A stretch of DNA of 64,000 nucleotides from JABFRG01 sp046351415. Lineage in GTDB: Bacteria > Myxococcota_A > Polyangia > Polyangiales > Polyangiaceae. The translations under genes were made by a program, and so were the position numbers. The stretch is from contig JAXLYO010000003.1 in assembly GCA_046351415.1 (NCBI GenBank), positions 372,001-436,000 on the forward strand. The letters are read 5' to 3'. Numbering within the stretch: position 1 is the stretch's first letter; the number at the start of each line of letters is the position of its first letter. This document shows, piece after piece, positions 35,157-43,540 of the stretch. Below the pieces are notes generated by a model. That model saw only the letters and a list, made by a program, of their open reading frames with translations. It made no database searches and was not told the DNA's origin.

Positions 35157-35179
35157 AATACGGCAGTTATTGCCATATT
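35157..35179. promoter_or_regulatory. Imperfect inverted repeat upstream of the FG-GAP lipoprotein
   Basis: AATACGGCA (35157-35165) and TGCCATATT (35171-35179) are inverted repeats with one mismatch and a five-base centre. The region is AT-richer than its surroundings and lies 38 bases before the ATG, so it may be a promoter or operator. Confidence 0.35.
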
Positions 35180-35216
35180 GCGCCACGAAGACGGGCTGCT
35201 AGAGTGCCGCATCTTC

Positions 35217-37217
35217 ATGCGATCCACTCACGGCATCATTTTCTCTTCTCGCGCGCGCGCAGCTTCTGTGGTTCTGGCGGCCTGCGCGGTCGGCGCCTTC
35301 ACCGGTAGCGCTTGCTCCGAGGCGACGCCCGAGGCTCCGAAGACGGACGCAGGAACGACTGACGTCGCGACGGGCCCTACCTGTGATGCAACGAAGTCCG
35401 ACACGGTGCGGTTCGAAGACACGACGAAGGCGTGGGGGCTCGAGTCGATCATCGGGTCGCACATCGAAAGCGGCGACCTCGATGGCGATGGGTACCCCGA
35501 CCTCCTGATTGGCGGTCTCGGTTCGAACGCCCGAAGCGACATCGACGGCGCGACGCGTAAGCTCTTCGTGCTCATGAATCGCCCCGATGGGAAGGGCGGG
35601 CGAACGTTTGTCGACACGACCATCGAGAGCGGTCTCTACAAGACACGTGACAACAGCGCGACCCACCTCCGCGCGACCACGTTCACGGTCATGGCCGACG
35701 TCGACAACGACGGTGACCTCGACGTCTTCTCGGGCGTGAACATCGACTCGACGCACCCCGAGACAGACCCGAAAGACCGCAACGAACTGCTCTTGAACGA
35801 CGGCACGGGCCATTTCACCTACGCGCCGGACTCCGCCACGCACAACAGCGAGAGCGAATTGTGGCCAACCACTTCGGCCACCTTCACCGACGCGAACCGC
35901 GATGGCAAAATCGATCTCTTCGTGGGCTTTTGGTACAAGGGCTACGGAGTCACCCAGTACGGAGTACAAGCTCAGCTCTACCAAGGAGCGGGCAACGGTA
36001 CGTTCAAGTCCGTCACGAACGACGTCGGCCTGAAGATGGGCACGAGCGGTTTCTCCAAGGGCCAGAACATCAGGCCCGCGTACGGCGTTTCGTCGTGTGA
36101 CATCGACGGCGACGGCGCACCGGAGCTGCTCGTCAGCGCCTACGGTCGTCAGTGGAATCAGCTCTACCAAAACGACGGCAACGGCTCCTTCGTCGACGTA
36201 GGCATTCCGAGCGGATTCGGCGCCGACAACAACCTCGACTACAAAGACAACGACTTCTTTCGCTGCTATTGCACCATGCACGCAGGGGAAGAATATTGCG
36301 CCGGCGTACAGAAGCCCCGCAGCGGTTGCCCGTCCCCGGCTGACTCGTACTGGAACAAGGGCAGCGACGATCAACCGTGGCGCCTCGGCGGCAACACCTT
36401 CACGACGTATTGCGCAGACTTCGACGGTGACGGAAAGCTCGACCTCGTCAACGGCGAGATCAAGCACTGGCACATTGGGCAGAGCTCCGACGGAACCGAG
36501 CTGATTCGAAATGTGAGCGCGAACGGCGAGATCAAGTTCGAGCGCCCCGGCAATGCGGTCACGGGCATGAACATTCCTCACGACAGCTCCGACTGGAACG
36601 AGGGGGCCATCACTCTCGCAGGTGCCGACCTCGACAAAGACGGTCGCGAAGACCTCGTCATTGCCGCGTCCGACTATCCCGGCAACTTCAGTTGGATCTT
36701 CCACCAGAAGCCAGACGGCACGTTCGAAGAGGTGGGCGAGAGCTGGGGTCTGCACCACGCGTGTGCGAGCGGCATCAGCATTGCCGACTATGACCGCGAC
36801 GGCGACCTCGATGTCATCGTCGGTACGTCCCTCGCGCGCGACTGCTCGAAGCTGTGGAAGAAGAATGAGATCCACTTCTACGAGAACAAGAGCACGGGCG
36901 GCGGTAAGTACCTTCTCATGAAGCTCGTCGGCGATGGCGTCGCGACGAACAAGGGGGCGGTCGGTGCGCGGGTGACCGTGAAGGCCGGCGGCAAGACCTT
37001 CGTGAAGGAGCTTCAAGGCGGCTACGGCGTGAGCGGTATCCAGAACGATACGGTTCTCTACTTCGGCCTCGGTGCGTGTGACACGGTCGACGAAGTAAGC
37101 GTGCGTTTCCCGAACAAGGAGAGCAAGACACAAGTCTGGAAGGGCGTGCAGACGGGGCGCTTCATCGAGCTCCGCGAAGGCGACCCCACTGTCCACACCG
37201 TCGAGCTGAAGAAATAG
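35217..37217 (+). CDS. FG-GAP/VCBS repeat lipoprotein with ASPIC/UnbV C-terminal domain
   Basis: 666 residues from ATG 35217. The signal ends F-T-G-S-A-C, followed by a short Asp/Thr linker. Repeats with the calcium-binding D-x-D-x-D-G pattern (G-D-L-D-G-D-G-Y-P-D, A-D-V-D-N-D-G-D-L-D, C-D-I-D-G-D-G-A-P-E, C-A-D-F-D-G-D-G-K-L-D, A-D-Y-D-R-D-G-D-L-D type) recur through residues 85-560, forming an integrin-alpha-like propeller. A Cys-rich insertion lies near 350-375. The final 100 residues match ASPIC/UnbV (G-A-V-G-A-R-V-T-V-K-A-G-G, then V-S-G-I-Q). These proteins are exported and may bind polysaccharide or protein; exact role unknown. Confidence 0.9.
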   Translation: MRSTHGIIFSSRARAASVVLAACAVGAFTGSACSEATPEAPKTDAGTTDVATGPTCDATKSDTVRFEDTTKAWGLESIIGSHIESGDLDGDGYPDLLIGGLGSNARSDIDGATRKLFVLMNRPDGKGGRTFVDTTIESGLYKTRDNSATHLRATTFTVMADVDNDGDLDVFSGVNIDSTHPETDPKDRNELLLNDGTGHFTYAPDSATHNSESELWPTTSATFTDANRDGKIDLFVGFWYKGYGVTQYGVQAQLYQGAGNGTFKSVTNDVGLKMGTSGFSKGQNIRPAYGVSSCDIDGDGAPELLVSAYGRQWNQLYQNDGNGSFVDVGIPSGFGADNNLDYKDNDFFRCYCTMHAGEEYCAGVQKPRSGCPSPADSYWNKGSDDQPWRLGGNTFTTYCADFDGDGKLDLVNGEIKHWHIGQSSDGTELIRNVSANGEIKFERPGNAVTGMNIPHDSSDWNEGAITLAGADLDKDGREDLVIAASDYPGNFSWIFHQKPDGTFEEVGESWGLHHACASGISIADYDRDGDLDVIVGTSLARDCSKLWKKNEIHFYENKSTGGGKYLLMKLVGDGVATNKGAVGARVTVKAGGKTFVKELQGGYGVSGIQNDTVLYFGLGACDTVDEVSVRFPNKESKTQVWKGVQTGRFIELREGDPTVHTVELKK

Positions 37218-37230
37218 TCGGAAACGCGCG

Positions 37231-38159
37231 TCAGATCTTCGGCACGGGAACCGTGATGCGTGGCTTCCGCTCGGAAGACGCACGCATCGCGGCTCGGATG
37301 TCTCGAGGCGCGGGCAATTTCTCCGCGTAGAGGGCATGGGTCGTGCTTCTGGAGACGCGTACCCCGCTGCGAGTGCGACGGCCTTCACTGACAGGTCCTC
37401 GCAAGAAAGAAGAAGAACGGCGAGCTTCAGCCGGTAGCGTCTCGCAAAGTCGCGCCAGCTCGTGAAGCCGAAGAAAAGGGCAGGGGCAGCCCGACTGAGT
37501 GCAGCATGCAGGCGTCGGCTACTGGCCCCATACGTAGCGGCGATCTTCGCGGTGGGGGTGCTGAGGGAGAGGCGCTCGAGAATCGGGACGAGCGCGTTCC
37601 ATACTTCGGTCTCGATCACGTTCTCCAAGAAGGAGCGCGGCGTCAGATCTTGGATGAACAGTCCCTCCCGCCGGAGACTCGTCAACAAGTCGAGTGCCGA
37701 CGACATGCGTTCCTCGTTGGAGGATGCGGCGACGAAGTTGGAAGCAGAAACCATCGAGTCGTCGGACAAGACGACCTGCTCCGGAGCCGTCCGCTCCACG
37801 ACACCGAAGACGTCTCCGCTCACGCGCACTTCGACTGCACGGAGGCGAGCTCCGCCCGCTCGATACGACGCTCGCCGCTGTCCGAACTCTCCTTCGAAGA
37901 GTGCGGCGGGAGCCAAGAATGCGGCTGGGGCTTCGAAGCGAATCCCGTCATCCCAATGGAAGAAACCTTCGAGCAAGATGTAGAGATGCGTGGCCGTTGC
38001 ACACCGCTCCTTCAGTGGGACCATGAACCTACTGTCGAAGGTCGTGCATTCTCGTGCTTCACCCACAATGGAGAATGCGGGGCCGAAAACAATGGATAGC
38101 TCGAGGCGAACCGGGCCGAGTTCTCTCTGACCCAGCGGCGTGTTCGCCACACGGTGCAT
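37231..38159 (-). pseudogene. AraC-family regulator, frameshifted near its C-terminus (copy 1)
   Basis: Starts at ATG 38159. The N-terminal domain (F-G-P-A-F-S-I-V ... A-T-H-L-Y-I-L-L-E-G) and the double helix-turn-helix (T-A-K-I-A-A-T-Y-G-A-S-S-R-R-L-H-A-A, then S-V-K-A-V-A-L-A-A-G-Y-A-S-P-E-A) are intact. At 37338-37343 the frame shifts. Adding one base to the CCC run restores H-A-L-Y-A-E-K-L-P-A-P and an ending in P-V-P-K-I with TGA at 37231, matching the end of the plus-strand paralogue. Without the repair the reading continues far into antisense sequence. It is either a true frameshift or a one-base assembly deletion. Confidence 0.75.
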
Positions 38160-38312
38160 ACGAACGTCAACACGGGCGGCGGTTCGCGCACACAAGGAGG
38201 CGGCACGTGCGGCGCCTATTCGTCGACGAACCCGAGCAGCGAACCCGACCCGACGGTTCCTCCGGCGCGGCCGCGCGGGAAGGACGGCCAGAGGTAACCG
38301 AGCGCGAACGAC

Positions 38313-39229
38313 ATGCATACCGTCGCTGGCACACTTCGACTGGGTACCGCACGACTGACGATGGCAGGGGTCTTCGGCCCCGCATTCTCTGTGCTCAAGG
38401 AGATACGAGAAGAGACCGTTTTCGACAGTCGGGTCATCGTTCCCGTTCAAGAGAAGTGTGTGGAGGCGACGCATCTCTACATCTTGCTCGAAGGGTCGTT
38501 TCATTGGCTTGACGGCGCAACGTTCGAGGCGCCCTGCGCATTCATGGCTGGAGCACCGTTCTTCGAGGGGGAGCACGGTGCACGCAAGGCCTCGTATCAC
38601 GCGAGTGGCGCCACGTTTCGGGCTGTGGAAGTGCGCGTCAGTCGTGATGCGTTCGGAGATCGCGGGCAGCGTGGCCCTGAGCCAGTGCTTCTTTCGGAGG
38701 GGGTCATGCACTGCGCGAAGGAGTTCCTCGATGCCGCTTTCGACGACCATCAGGCGACGTGTGCACTCGACCTTTTGACGCACCTACGGGCGGATCGCGT
38801 CCTCCAGCATGACCTAGCGCCGAGGTCATTTCTGGAGGACGCCATCGAAAGCGACCTTTGGGGAGCGCTCGAGCCAGTCCTGAAGGAGATGTCTCTCAGT
38901 ACGACAGGCGCGAAGATCGCCGCAGCGTACGGGGCGACGAGCCGGCGACTGCACGCCGCACTCAGTCGAGCCGTGCCTTCGCTGTTCATCGAGTTCACCA
39001 ATTGGCGAGCTTTTCGAGACGCTATCGGTTGAAGCTCGCCATTCTCTTTCTCTCGAATCCGAACGTGTCGGTCCGAGAGGTCGCGAAGGCGGTGGGCTAT
39101 GCGTCGACCGAAGCCCTAGCCCATGCTTTCTACGCAGAGGATCTTCCGGCGCCGGGGGTCATTCGCGAATCGATTCTCTCGTATCCGGACCGCCGCGATC
39201 GGATCACGCTCCCAGTACCGAAAGCCTGA
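38313..39229 (+). pseudogene. AraC-family regulator, frameshifted in the HTH linker (copy 2)
   Basis: A paralogue of the divergent AraC gene 153 bases away, starting at ATG 38313. The first frame runs to F-T-N-W-R-A-F and then stops at TGA 39030-39032. Adding one T to the TTTT run at 39011-39014 gives W-R-A-F-S-R-R-Y-R-L-K-L, aligning with W-R-D-F-A-R-R-Y-R-L-K-L in copy 1, and the reading then continues through the second HTH (V-S-V-R-E-V-A-K-A-V-G-Y-A-S) to TGA at 39227-39229. The whole would be 305 residues. As it stands the protein lacks half of its DNA-binding domain. Confidence 0.75.
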
Positions 39230-39247
39230 CCCCGAAGGAGGATGCCG

Positions 39248-40030
39248 CTAGCGGCAGGAGGCGAGTGCTACGTTGCACGCGTTGACGTTGGCGATGGCCT
39301 TTCGAAGCTCTTCCTTGTGGGTGGCATCGCCGTTCCCTGGGAAACATGCATTGTGCACCAAACGCGCGACCATGCAACCGTTTGCCGTGGCAGAGCGCGC
39401 CGCCAGGTCTGCACAGCTCATCGAGCGGCTGCAGCTCGAGGGACCGCTCAACTTGCAGAAGTAATATTTCGCGGCCGTGCGCATCAGATAGTCGCCGGGA
39501 GAACATCCGATGGGCCAGGAGGAGATGGTGCCAGCGAGGTCCTCGGCGAGGCGACGAATCTTGATGCCTGCGAGCTCTCCCGTGCAGACGAGTGTGGCAG
39601 TACCTGCGGCAACGGTCGCGACTGCGGCCGTGAGGCCCGATAGCGCCGTGCCAGCGGCGGGGACGAGGCACAGGAGTTCGCCCGCGCCCGTGACGGCCAT
39701 CACGCCGCCGCAGGTTACGGTCGCACCGGCGGAGAACTCCATGACGGCAGCGGACGCGACCGCGAGCGTACCCGCAGCGGCCGCGATCGTGCAGCTGCTG
39801 TCGCCGCTGACGGCACGGGGAGAGAATCGCTTGGCGGCGTTCACGACATCGCTCTGATCGAGTCCGAGGCGGTCGGCGTCCGCGGAGACTTCGGCATCTT
39901 GGATGAGATTGTCTTCGGCGGGGCCGGGTTCCTCAGCGCTGCTGCAGGCGACCACGGAGAGCAGGGCGGGAACGAGAACGAGCGTCGATGCGCGAGCAAT
40001 CGGGGAGCGGATGGTCATGACGGCACTCAT
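39248..40030 (-). CDS. Cys-rich lipoprotein, C-terminus possibly of polymorphic-toxin (Ntox16-like) type
   Basis: 260 residues from ATG 40030, or 256 from ATG 40018. The signal ends L-S-V-V-A-C. The middle (about 75-160) is hydrophobic and Gly/Ala-rich with repeated A-A-A-G-T-A, likely membrane-inserting helices. The last 65 residues carry seven cysteines and the block C-F-P-G-N-G-D-A-T-H-K-E-E-L, with preceding S-C-A-D-L-A-A-R and following C-N-V-A-L-A-S-C. This spacing reminds me of the predicted Ntox16 RNase fold, but I recall the family only loosely. No immunity gene is recognised beside it. Confidence 0.65.
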   Translation of the reverse strand: MSAVMTIRSPIARASTLVLVPALLSVVACSSAEEPGPAEDNLIQDAEVSADADRLGLDQSDVVNAAKRFSPRAVSGDSSCTIAAAAGTLAVASAAVMEFSAGATVTCGGVMAVTGAGELLCLVPAAGTALSGLTAAVATVAAGTATLVCTGELAGIKIRRLAEDLAGTISSWPIGCSPGDYLMRTAAKYYFCKLSGPSSCSRSMSCADLAARSATANGCMVARLVHNACFPGNGDATHKEELRKAIANVNACNVALASCR

Positions 40031-40397
40031 AACAAACTGCGTGCCATCAGCGAAAATCCTGAATTCATGGCTATTCTGACAGCAACGCGGGAAAAATTCG
40101 GTCTGCCCGTACCCATTCGTTCGTAAGCGATGCACCCGGGGCGAGCTACCGATCCATCAGGGGAGCTGTCGGACACGGTGGGCGAAGGGGCGCTCAGCCG
40201 TCGATGAGTTCGAGGCAAAGCGGGCGGACAGGTCTTCGCAACGTACTCGTCGTGCTCGTGAGCTGCTCGTCGATCCCATCCCGCCCGACGCGCTCCGCGC
40301 AATGGTTGCGCTCGAAGTCATTCTTGCGCGCGTACGCGATTGAAGCGCTGACAAACGGGCAGCTCTTCCGTGGCACTCGCCTTGCCGTCGAGCTCGC
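40031..40397. other. Intergenic stretch without a confident gene
   Basis: This 367-base gap separates the Cys-rich lipoprotein (minus) from the histidine kinase (plus). Short open stretches exist in several frames, but none has both a start with a ribosome binding site and a convincing protein. The only element I support is the sigma-54-like promoter at its right end. Confidence 0.5.
40371..40385 (+). promoter_or_regulatory. Candidate sigma-54 (-24/-12) promoter of the signalling operon
   Basis: TGGCAC (40371-40376) and TTGC (40382-40385) have exact sigma-54 core spacing (GG-N10-GC). Transcription would begin about 12 bases on, near 40397, which is right at the kinase ATG (40398). The message would be leaderless, or the true kinase start is slightly later. 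The flanking consensus positions (R after the -24 box and W after the -12 box) do not match. Confidence 0.4.
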
Positions 40398-41441
40398 ATG
40401 CATTCGGCGACCCGACCAACCGCGGAGGCTGTCCTCGCCACTCTTTCCGCGGGCGTGCTCGTTGTCGGCACCGACGCGAACGTGACGTTCGCCAATCTTG
40501 GTGCAGCTCGCATGCTTCGTCGTTCGCAGGAAGCCATCGTGGGCAGGGCGATATCGGATGTTCTCGTCCCGCTCGACGCATTGCTTGCCGCCGACGATCC
40601 TCAGGGGAGACGTCCACGCGCAGAACACGAGGTGAAGCTCGGTGATGGCGCCAAAGCGGTGATCGGATTCACGGTGAGTCCGCAGGCGGGCGACGGATCA
40701 CGCACGGTGCTCTTTCAAGAAATCGGCGCCATCCTCGAACTTCGAAAGCAACGAGACCGCCTGCTGCAACTCGCCGCTCTCGGCGATGCACTTCCGTCGA
40801 TCCTCCATGAGCTCCGGAATCCGCTTGCGGCGGTGACGACGATGCTCGAGCTCCTCATCGAGGAGACCGAAGAGGCGGGGCGCTCCGATCTCCACGCGAT
40901 TCTGTGGGAGGTGCGACGCCTCGGGCTTACGCTTCAAGGAGTCGGAGGGATCGCGACGGAAGCGCAGAACGCGCGCCATTCGGCGATCGACTTGGCCGTA
41001 CTGGAAGCCTGCCGCATTCTCGAGCCCACGGCCCTCCGACGCGGAGTGCAGCTTACCGCGGACGTTCCGACATTGCCGCTCGTGCGGCTCGACCGAGGCG
41101 TGATCAGCGGGGTCGTGTTCAATCTCGTCAAGAACGCGATCGAAGCGTGTCGCTCGGGAGACAAGATCGTGGTTCGCGCTCGTCTCGATGCGGACGATGC
41201 CTTCGTGTTGTCCGTGCAAGATACAGGTGTCGGAATGTCCGACGAAGTCGCCGAGCGATGTCGCGATCTGTTCTTCACGAGCAAGGCGCACGGTTCGGGC
41301 ATCGGCTTGGCCCTCTGTCAGCGCATCGCTGACGCTTCGGGGGGGGCGCTCAGTATTCGCACGGCGCAAGGCGCCGGTACCGAAATTTCATTGACCATCC
41401 CGCTGCGGTCCCAGGGACCCTCAACCATCGTTGGAGGATAG
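40398..41441 (+). CDS. PAS-domain sensor histidine kinase
   Basis: 347 residues, no membrane segment. A PAS-like domain spans about 8-115 (A-G-V-L-V-V-G-T-D-A-N-V ... G-R-A-I-S-D-V-L). The dimerisation box is H-E-L-R-N-P-L (His near 138), followed by N box N-L-V-K-N-A-I-E-A near 240, G1 D-T-G-V-G-M near 275, F box L-F-F-T-S-K, and G2 G-S-G-I-G-L-A-L near 300. It is a soluble kinase, probably responding to an internal signal. It heads six closely spaced genes. The Roadblock gene begins three bases after its TAG. Confidence 0.9.
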   Translation: MHSATRPTAEAVLATLSAGVLVVGTDANVTFANLGAARMLRRSQEAIVGRAISDVLVPLDALLAADDPQGRRPRAEHEVKLGDGAKAVIGFTVSPQAGDGSRTVLFQEIGAILELRKQRDRLLQLAALGDALPSILHELRNPLAAVTTMLELLIEETEEAGRSDLHAILWEVRRLGLTLQGVGGIATEAQNARHSAIDLAVLEACRILEPTALRRGVQLTADVPTLPLVRLDRGVISGVVFNLVKNAIEACRSGDKIVVRARLDADDAFVLSVQDTGVGMSDEVAERCRDLFFTSKAHGSGIGLALCQRIADASGGALSIRTAQGAGTEISLTIPLRSQGPSTIVGG

Positions 41442-41444
41442 TGC

Positions 41445-41810
41445 ATGTCACGTGTCGAAAATTTGAATCGTATTTTGCGCGGGCTTCAAAGTGCGTCACC
41501 AGACGTCGAAGCAAGCGCGCTCATCTCCGAAGATGGCCTCATGATTGCGAGCGCGCTACCGCAACACATCGACGAGACCCGGGTGGCGGGTATGTCCGCG
41601 ACGCTCTCGAGCCTTGGCTCTCGTGCGGCAAATGAACTCGAACGCGGCGACGTCGAGGAGGTACTGGTTCGGGGAAAGAACGGTTATGCGGTGATGATGG
41701 CTGCCAGCCAAGGCACCCTTCTCCTGTGTCTGACGAGCAAGGCAGCCAAACTCGGCCTCATCTTTCTCGACATGCGTCGAGCGGTCGACGACATCCGCAA
41801 GGTCCTCTGA
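41445..41810 (+). CDS. Roadblock/LC7 (MglB-like) protein
   Basis: 121 residues, the size of a single Roadblock/LC7 domain. The opening helix (L-N-R-I-L-R-G-L), the A-S-A-L-I-S-E-D-G-L-M-I-A strand pair and the V-R-G-K-N-G-Y-A-V-M segment are typical. GGAGG (41431-41435) precedes the ATG. Bacterial Roadblock proteins often regulate Ras-like GTPases (MglB with MglA) or scaffold signalling; no MglA-like GTPase lies in the window. It follows the kinase by three bases and is followed by the diiron-type protein after 19. Confidence 0.88.
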   Translation: MSRVENLNRILRGLQSASPDVEASALISEDGLMIASALPQHIDETRVAGMSATLSSLGSRAANELERGDVEEVLVRGKNGYAVMMAASQGTLLLCLTSKAAKLGLIFLDMRRAVDDIRKVL

Positions 41811-41829
41811 AACGAAAGAAGATCCAATC

Positions 41830-42588
41830 ATGGCGCACATCACTCTTTTCGAAAGTGCAACGCACAAGAACATTCTTCTCGACGATGTGAGCGGCGATGG
41901 CCTTGCGGTGCAAGCGAACCAACACGTCATTCTCGACGGCCAAAGTGGGATGATCCTCGACCCCGGCGGCCACAAGGTCTACTCGAAGGTTCTAGCTGCG
42001 ACGATGGCGTTGCTCGGAAAAGCGAAGCTCGAAACGATCTTCCTGTCCCATCAAGACCCCGACATCGTAGCCGCCGTAAATGGCTGGCTGATGACCACCG
42101 ATGCCACGGCCTATGTGTCCAAGCTCTGGACGCGCTTCGTCGCGCACTTCGGACTCGATCGACTCGTGGAGTCGCGGCTTCTGCCGATCCCCGACGAGGG
42201 CATGACGCTGACCTTGGGATCGACGCCGATTCAAGTGATTCCGGCGCACTTCCTCCACTCGCCTGGAAATTTCCAAGTGTACGACCCCACTGCGAAGATC
42301 CTCTACACTGGAGACCTTGGCGCCTCCGTCGGTGCGAACTATCGCGAGGTCACGGACTTTGCGGCGCATGAAGTGTTCATGACCGGCTTTCACCAGCGTT
42401 ACATGGCGAGTCGAATCGCCATGCAAGCGTGGGCTCGGCGCGCGCGAAAGCTCGAGATCGACGTCATTGCGCCACAACACGGTGCCGTGTTCCGCGGAAG
42501 AGAAATGTGCGAGCGGTTCATCTCGTGGTGCGAGAACCTCGAGTGCGGAGTGGACCGCATCGAAGCGCTCTACGGGGCCTCGGGATGA
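41830..42588 (+). CDS. Metallo-beta-lactamase-fold protein with flavodiiron/ODP-like metal site
   Basis: 252 residues. Ligands fit the diiron lactamase domain of flavodiiron and oxygen-binding diiron proteins: H-Q-D-P-D (His74, Asp76, Asp78), A-H-F-L-H (His140 or 143), G-D (Asp162) and P-Q-H-G (His217), in the order and spacing of that group. No flavodoxin domain is present. ODP proteins elsewhere bind oxygen and feed chemotaxis kinases. Placed between a Roadblock protein and a receiver protein, this one could be an oxygen or redox sensor. AAAGAAGA upstream is a weak ribosome binding site. Its stop overlaps the receiver ATG (ATGA). Confidence 0.82.
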   Translation: MAHITLFESATHKNILLDDVSGDGLAVQANQHVILDGQSGMILDPGGHKVYSKVLAATMALLGKAKLETIFLSHQDPDIVAAVNGWLMTTDATAYVSKLWTRFVAHFGLDRLVESRLLPIPDEGMTLTLGSTPIQVIPAHFLHSPGNFQVYDPTAKILYTGDLGASVGANYREVTDFAAHEVFMTGFHQRYMASRIAMQAWARRARKLEIDVIAPQHGAVFRGREMCERFISWCENLECGVDRIEALYGASG

Positions 42589-43064
42589 GCTCCGATTCTC
42601 GAGCGATCCTCGTCGTCGAAGACGAGGATGCGCTTCGACTCTCCATGGTCCGTGGCCTCTCGAAAGTCGCGGGGGTCGTGGTCCATGGGGCAGCCTCGCT
42701 TGGCGAAGCGCGTGTTCTTCTTCGCAGTATCAAGCCGGCGCTCGTCGTATCGGACCTCGATCTGCCCGACGGGCTCGGTATCTCTCTTGCGGTCGAGATG
42801 GAGCATATCGGACTGAGGTCGCCGATCGTGTTCGTCTCGGCGTACGTCCGGAAGTTTCACCAACGGCTCGCAGGTGGGAACTTCGAGGTCTACGAGAAGC
42901 CAGTTTCTCTCGATCGCCTCAGGGAGATCGCTCTCGAGAAGATCGGCGATGGTGCCATGGCGCCTCCCTCCCCGTTCGGCGTTGCGGACTTCGTGCAACT
43001 CGCCGGCATGGGGCGTAGTCCGTCGTCATCGAGGCGAACGGTCTCGAGGGGAGAGGGTACGTAG
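42585..43064 (+). CDS. Response regulator receiver, N-terminal part of a frameshifted protein
   Basis: As written, 159 residues. A receiver domain covers 5-120: acidic E-D-E-D near 13, phosphoacceptor Asp in V-V-S-D-L-D-L-P near 54, S-A near 82 and Y-E-K-P-V near 102. Past residue 130 the frame enters P-F-G-V-A-D-F-V-Q-L-A-G-M-G-R and is then lost. The sequence continues in another frame as a DUF4388/PATAN-like domain and a TPR-like end (next entry). The ATG overlaps the stop of the diiron-type gene. It is the natural partner for the kinase that begins the operon. Confidence 0.8.
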   Translation: MSSDSRAILVVEDEDALRLSMVRGLSKVAGVVVHGAASLGEARVLLRSIKPALVVSDLDLPDGLGISLAVEMEHIGLRSPIVFVSAYVRKFHQRLAGGNFEVYEKPVSLDRLREIALEKIGDGAMAPPSPFGVADFVQLAGMGRSPSSSRRTVSRGEGT

Positions 43065-43540
43065 TCATCAGCCGCGGAGAAGTATGGTCGGCCGAGGATG
43101 CGTTGGGGCGGGGGGTCGATGCGTTTCGACGGCTCCTCAGGCATCGGCGAGTGCACGTCACGTGTCGTACCCTCGAGGCAGACGCGCTGCCCGAACGGAC
43201 GATGACCGGGACCGCCGAAGGAGCACTCCTCGATGCAGCGCGCTGCTTGGACGAGGAGACGCGAGACAATGACGAGTCGGTAGACGAAGCGTTCTCCGAT
43301 ATGTCCTGGGAAGAAACGCCTCGTGTCCCTGCGCCCGAGGAAATTCCTGCGAGGGTGGCATCACTCCGTCCTGCGCAGCGCCGCACTTTCGAGGAAGCGT
43401 TCGAGCGTGGCGTCGATGCGCTTCTAGGGAAGGATTACCCCCTTGCCCTGTCGGCGTTTCGGGAAGCGAGTGAATTGCTTCCCGATGACCGACGTGTGGT
43501 TGCCAATTTGGCGAGACTTCGGGACATGGGGTTTCAGTGA
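43019..43540 (+). pseudogene. Out-of-frame C-terminal part of the receiver protein (DUF4388-like plus TPR-like)
   Basis: From about 43020 the frame one base later reads V-V-I-E-A-N-G-L-E-G-R-G-Y-V-V-I-S-R-G, then W-S-A-E-D-A-L-G and D-A-F-R-R-L-L, which is the DUF4388/PATAN pattern that normally follows the P-F-x-V-A-D-x-V-Q-L-A block at the end of the previous entry. A TPR-like helix pair ends the chain (A-F-E-R-G-V-D-A-L-L-G-K-D-Y-P-L-A-L-S). One added base at 43017-43020 would fuse both into a 318-residue protein from 42585 to 43540. The break is a single missing base, real or artefactual. Confidence 0.7.

Noticed and set aside
35199..38783. Open frame of 1194 codons on the minus strand
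   Set aside because: It is the AraC copy 1 gene running past its lost stop into sequence antisense to the FG-GAP gene, where the translation has no domain features. Only 37231-38159 is genuine.
40140..40400. Small gene upstream of the kinase
   Set aside because: Two frames show short plausible peptides, but neither has a start with a ribosome binding site, and joining them would need another frameshift and overlap the kinase.
43017..43022. Programmed frameshift in the receiver-DUF4388 gene
   Set aside because: No slippery heptamer or downstream pseudoknot is evident at the junction, and similar one-base losses occur nearby.
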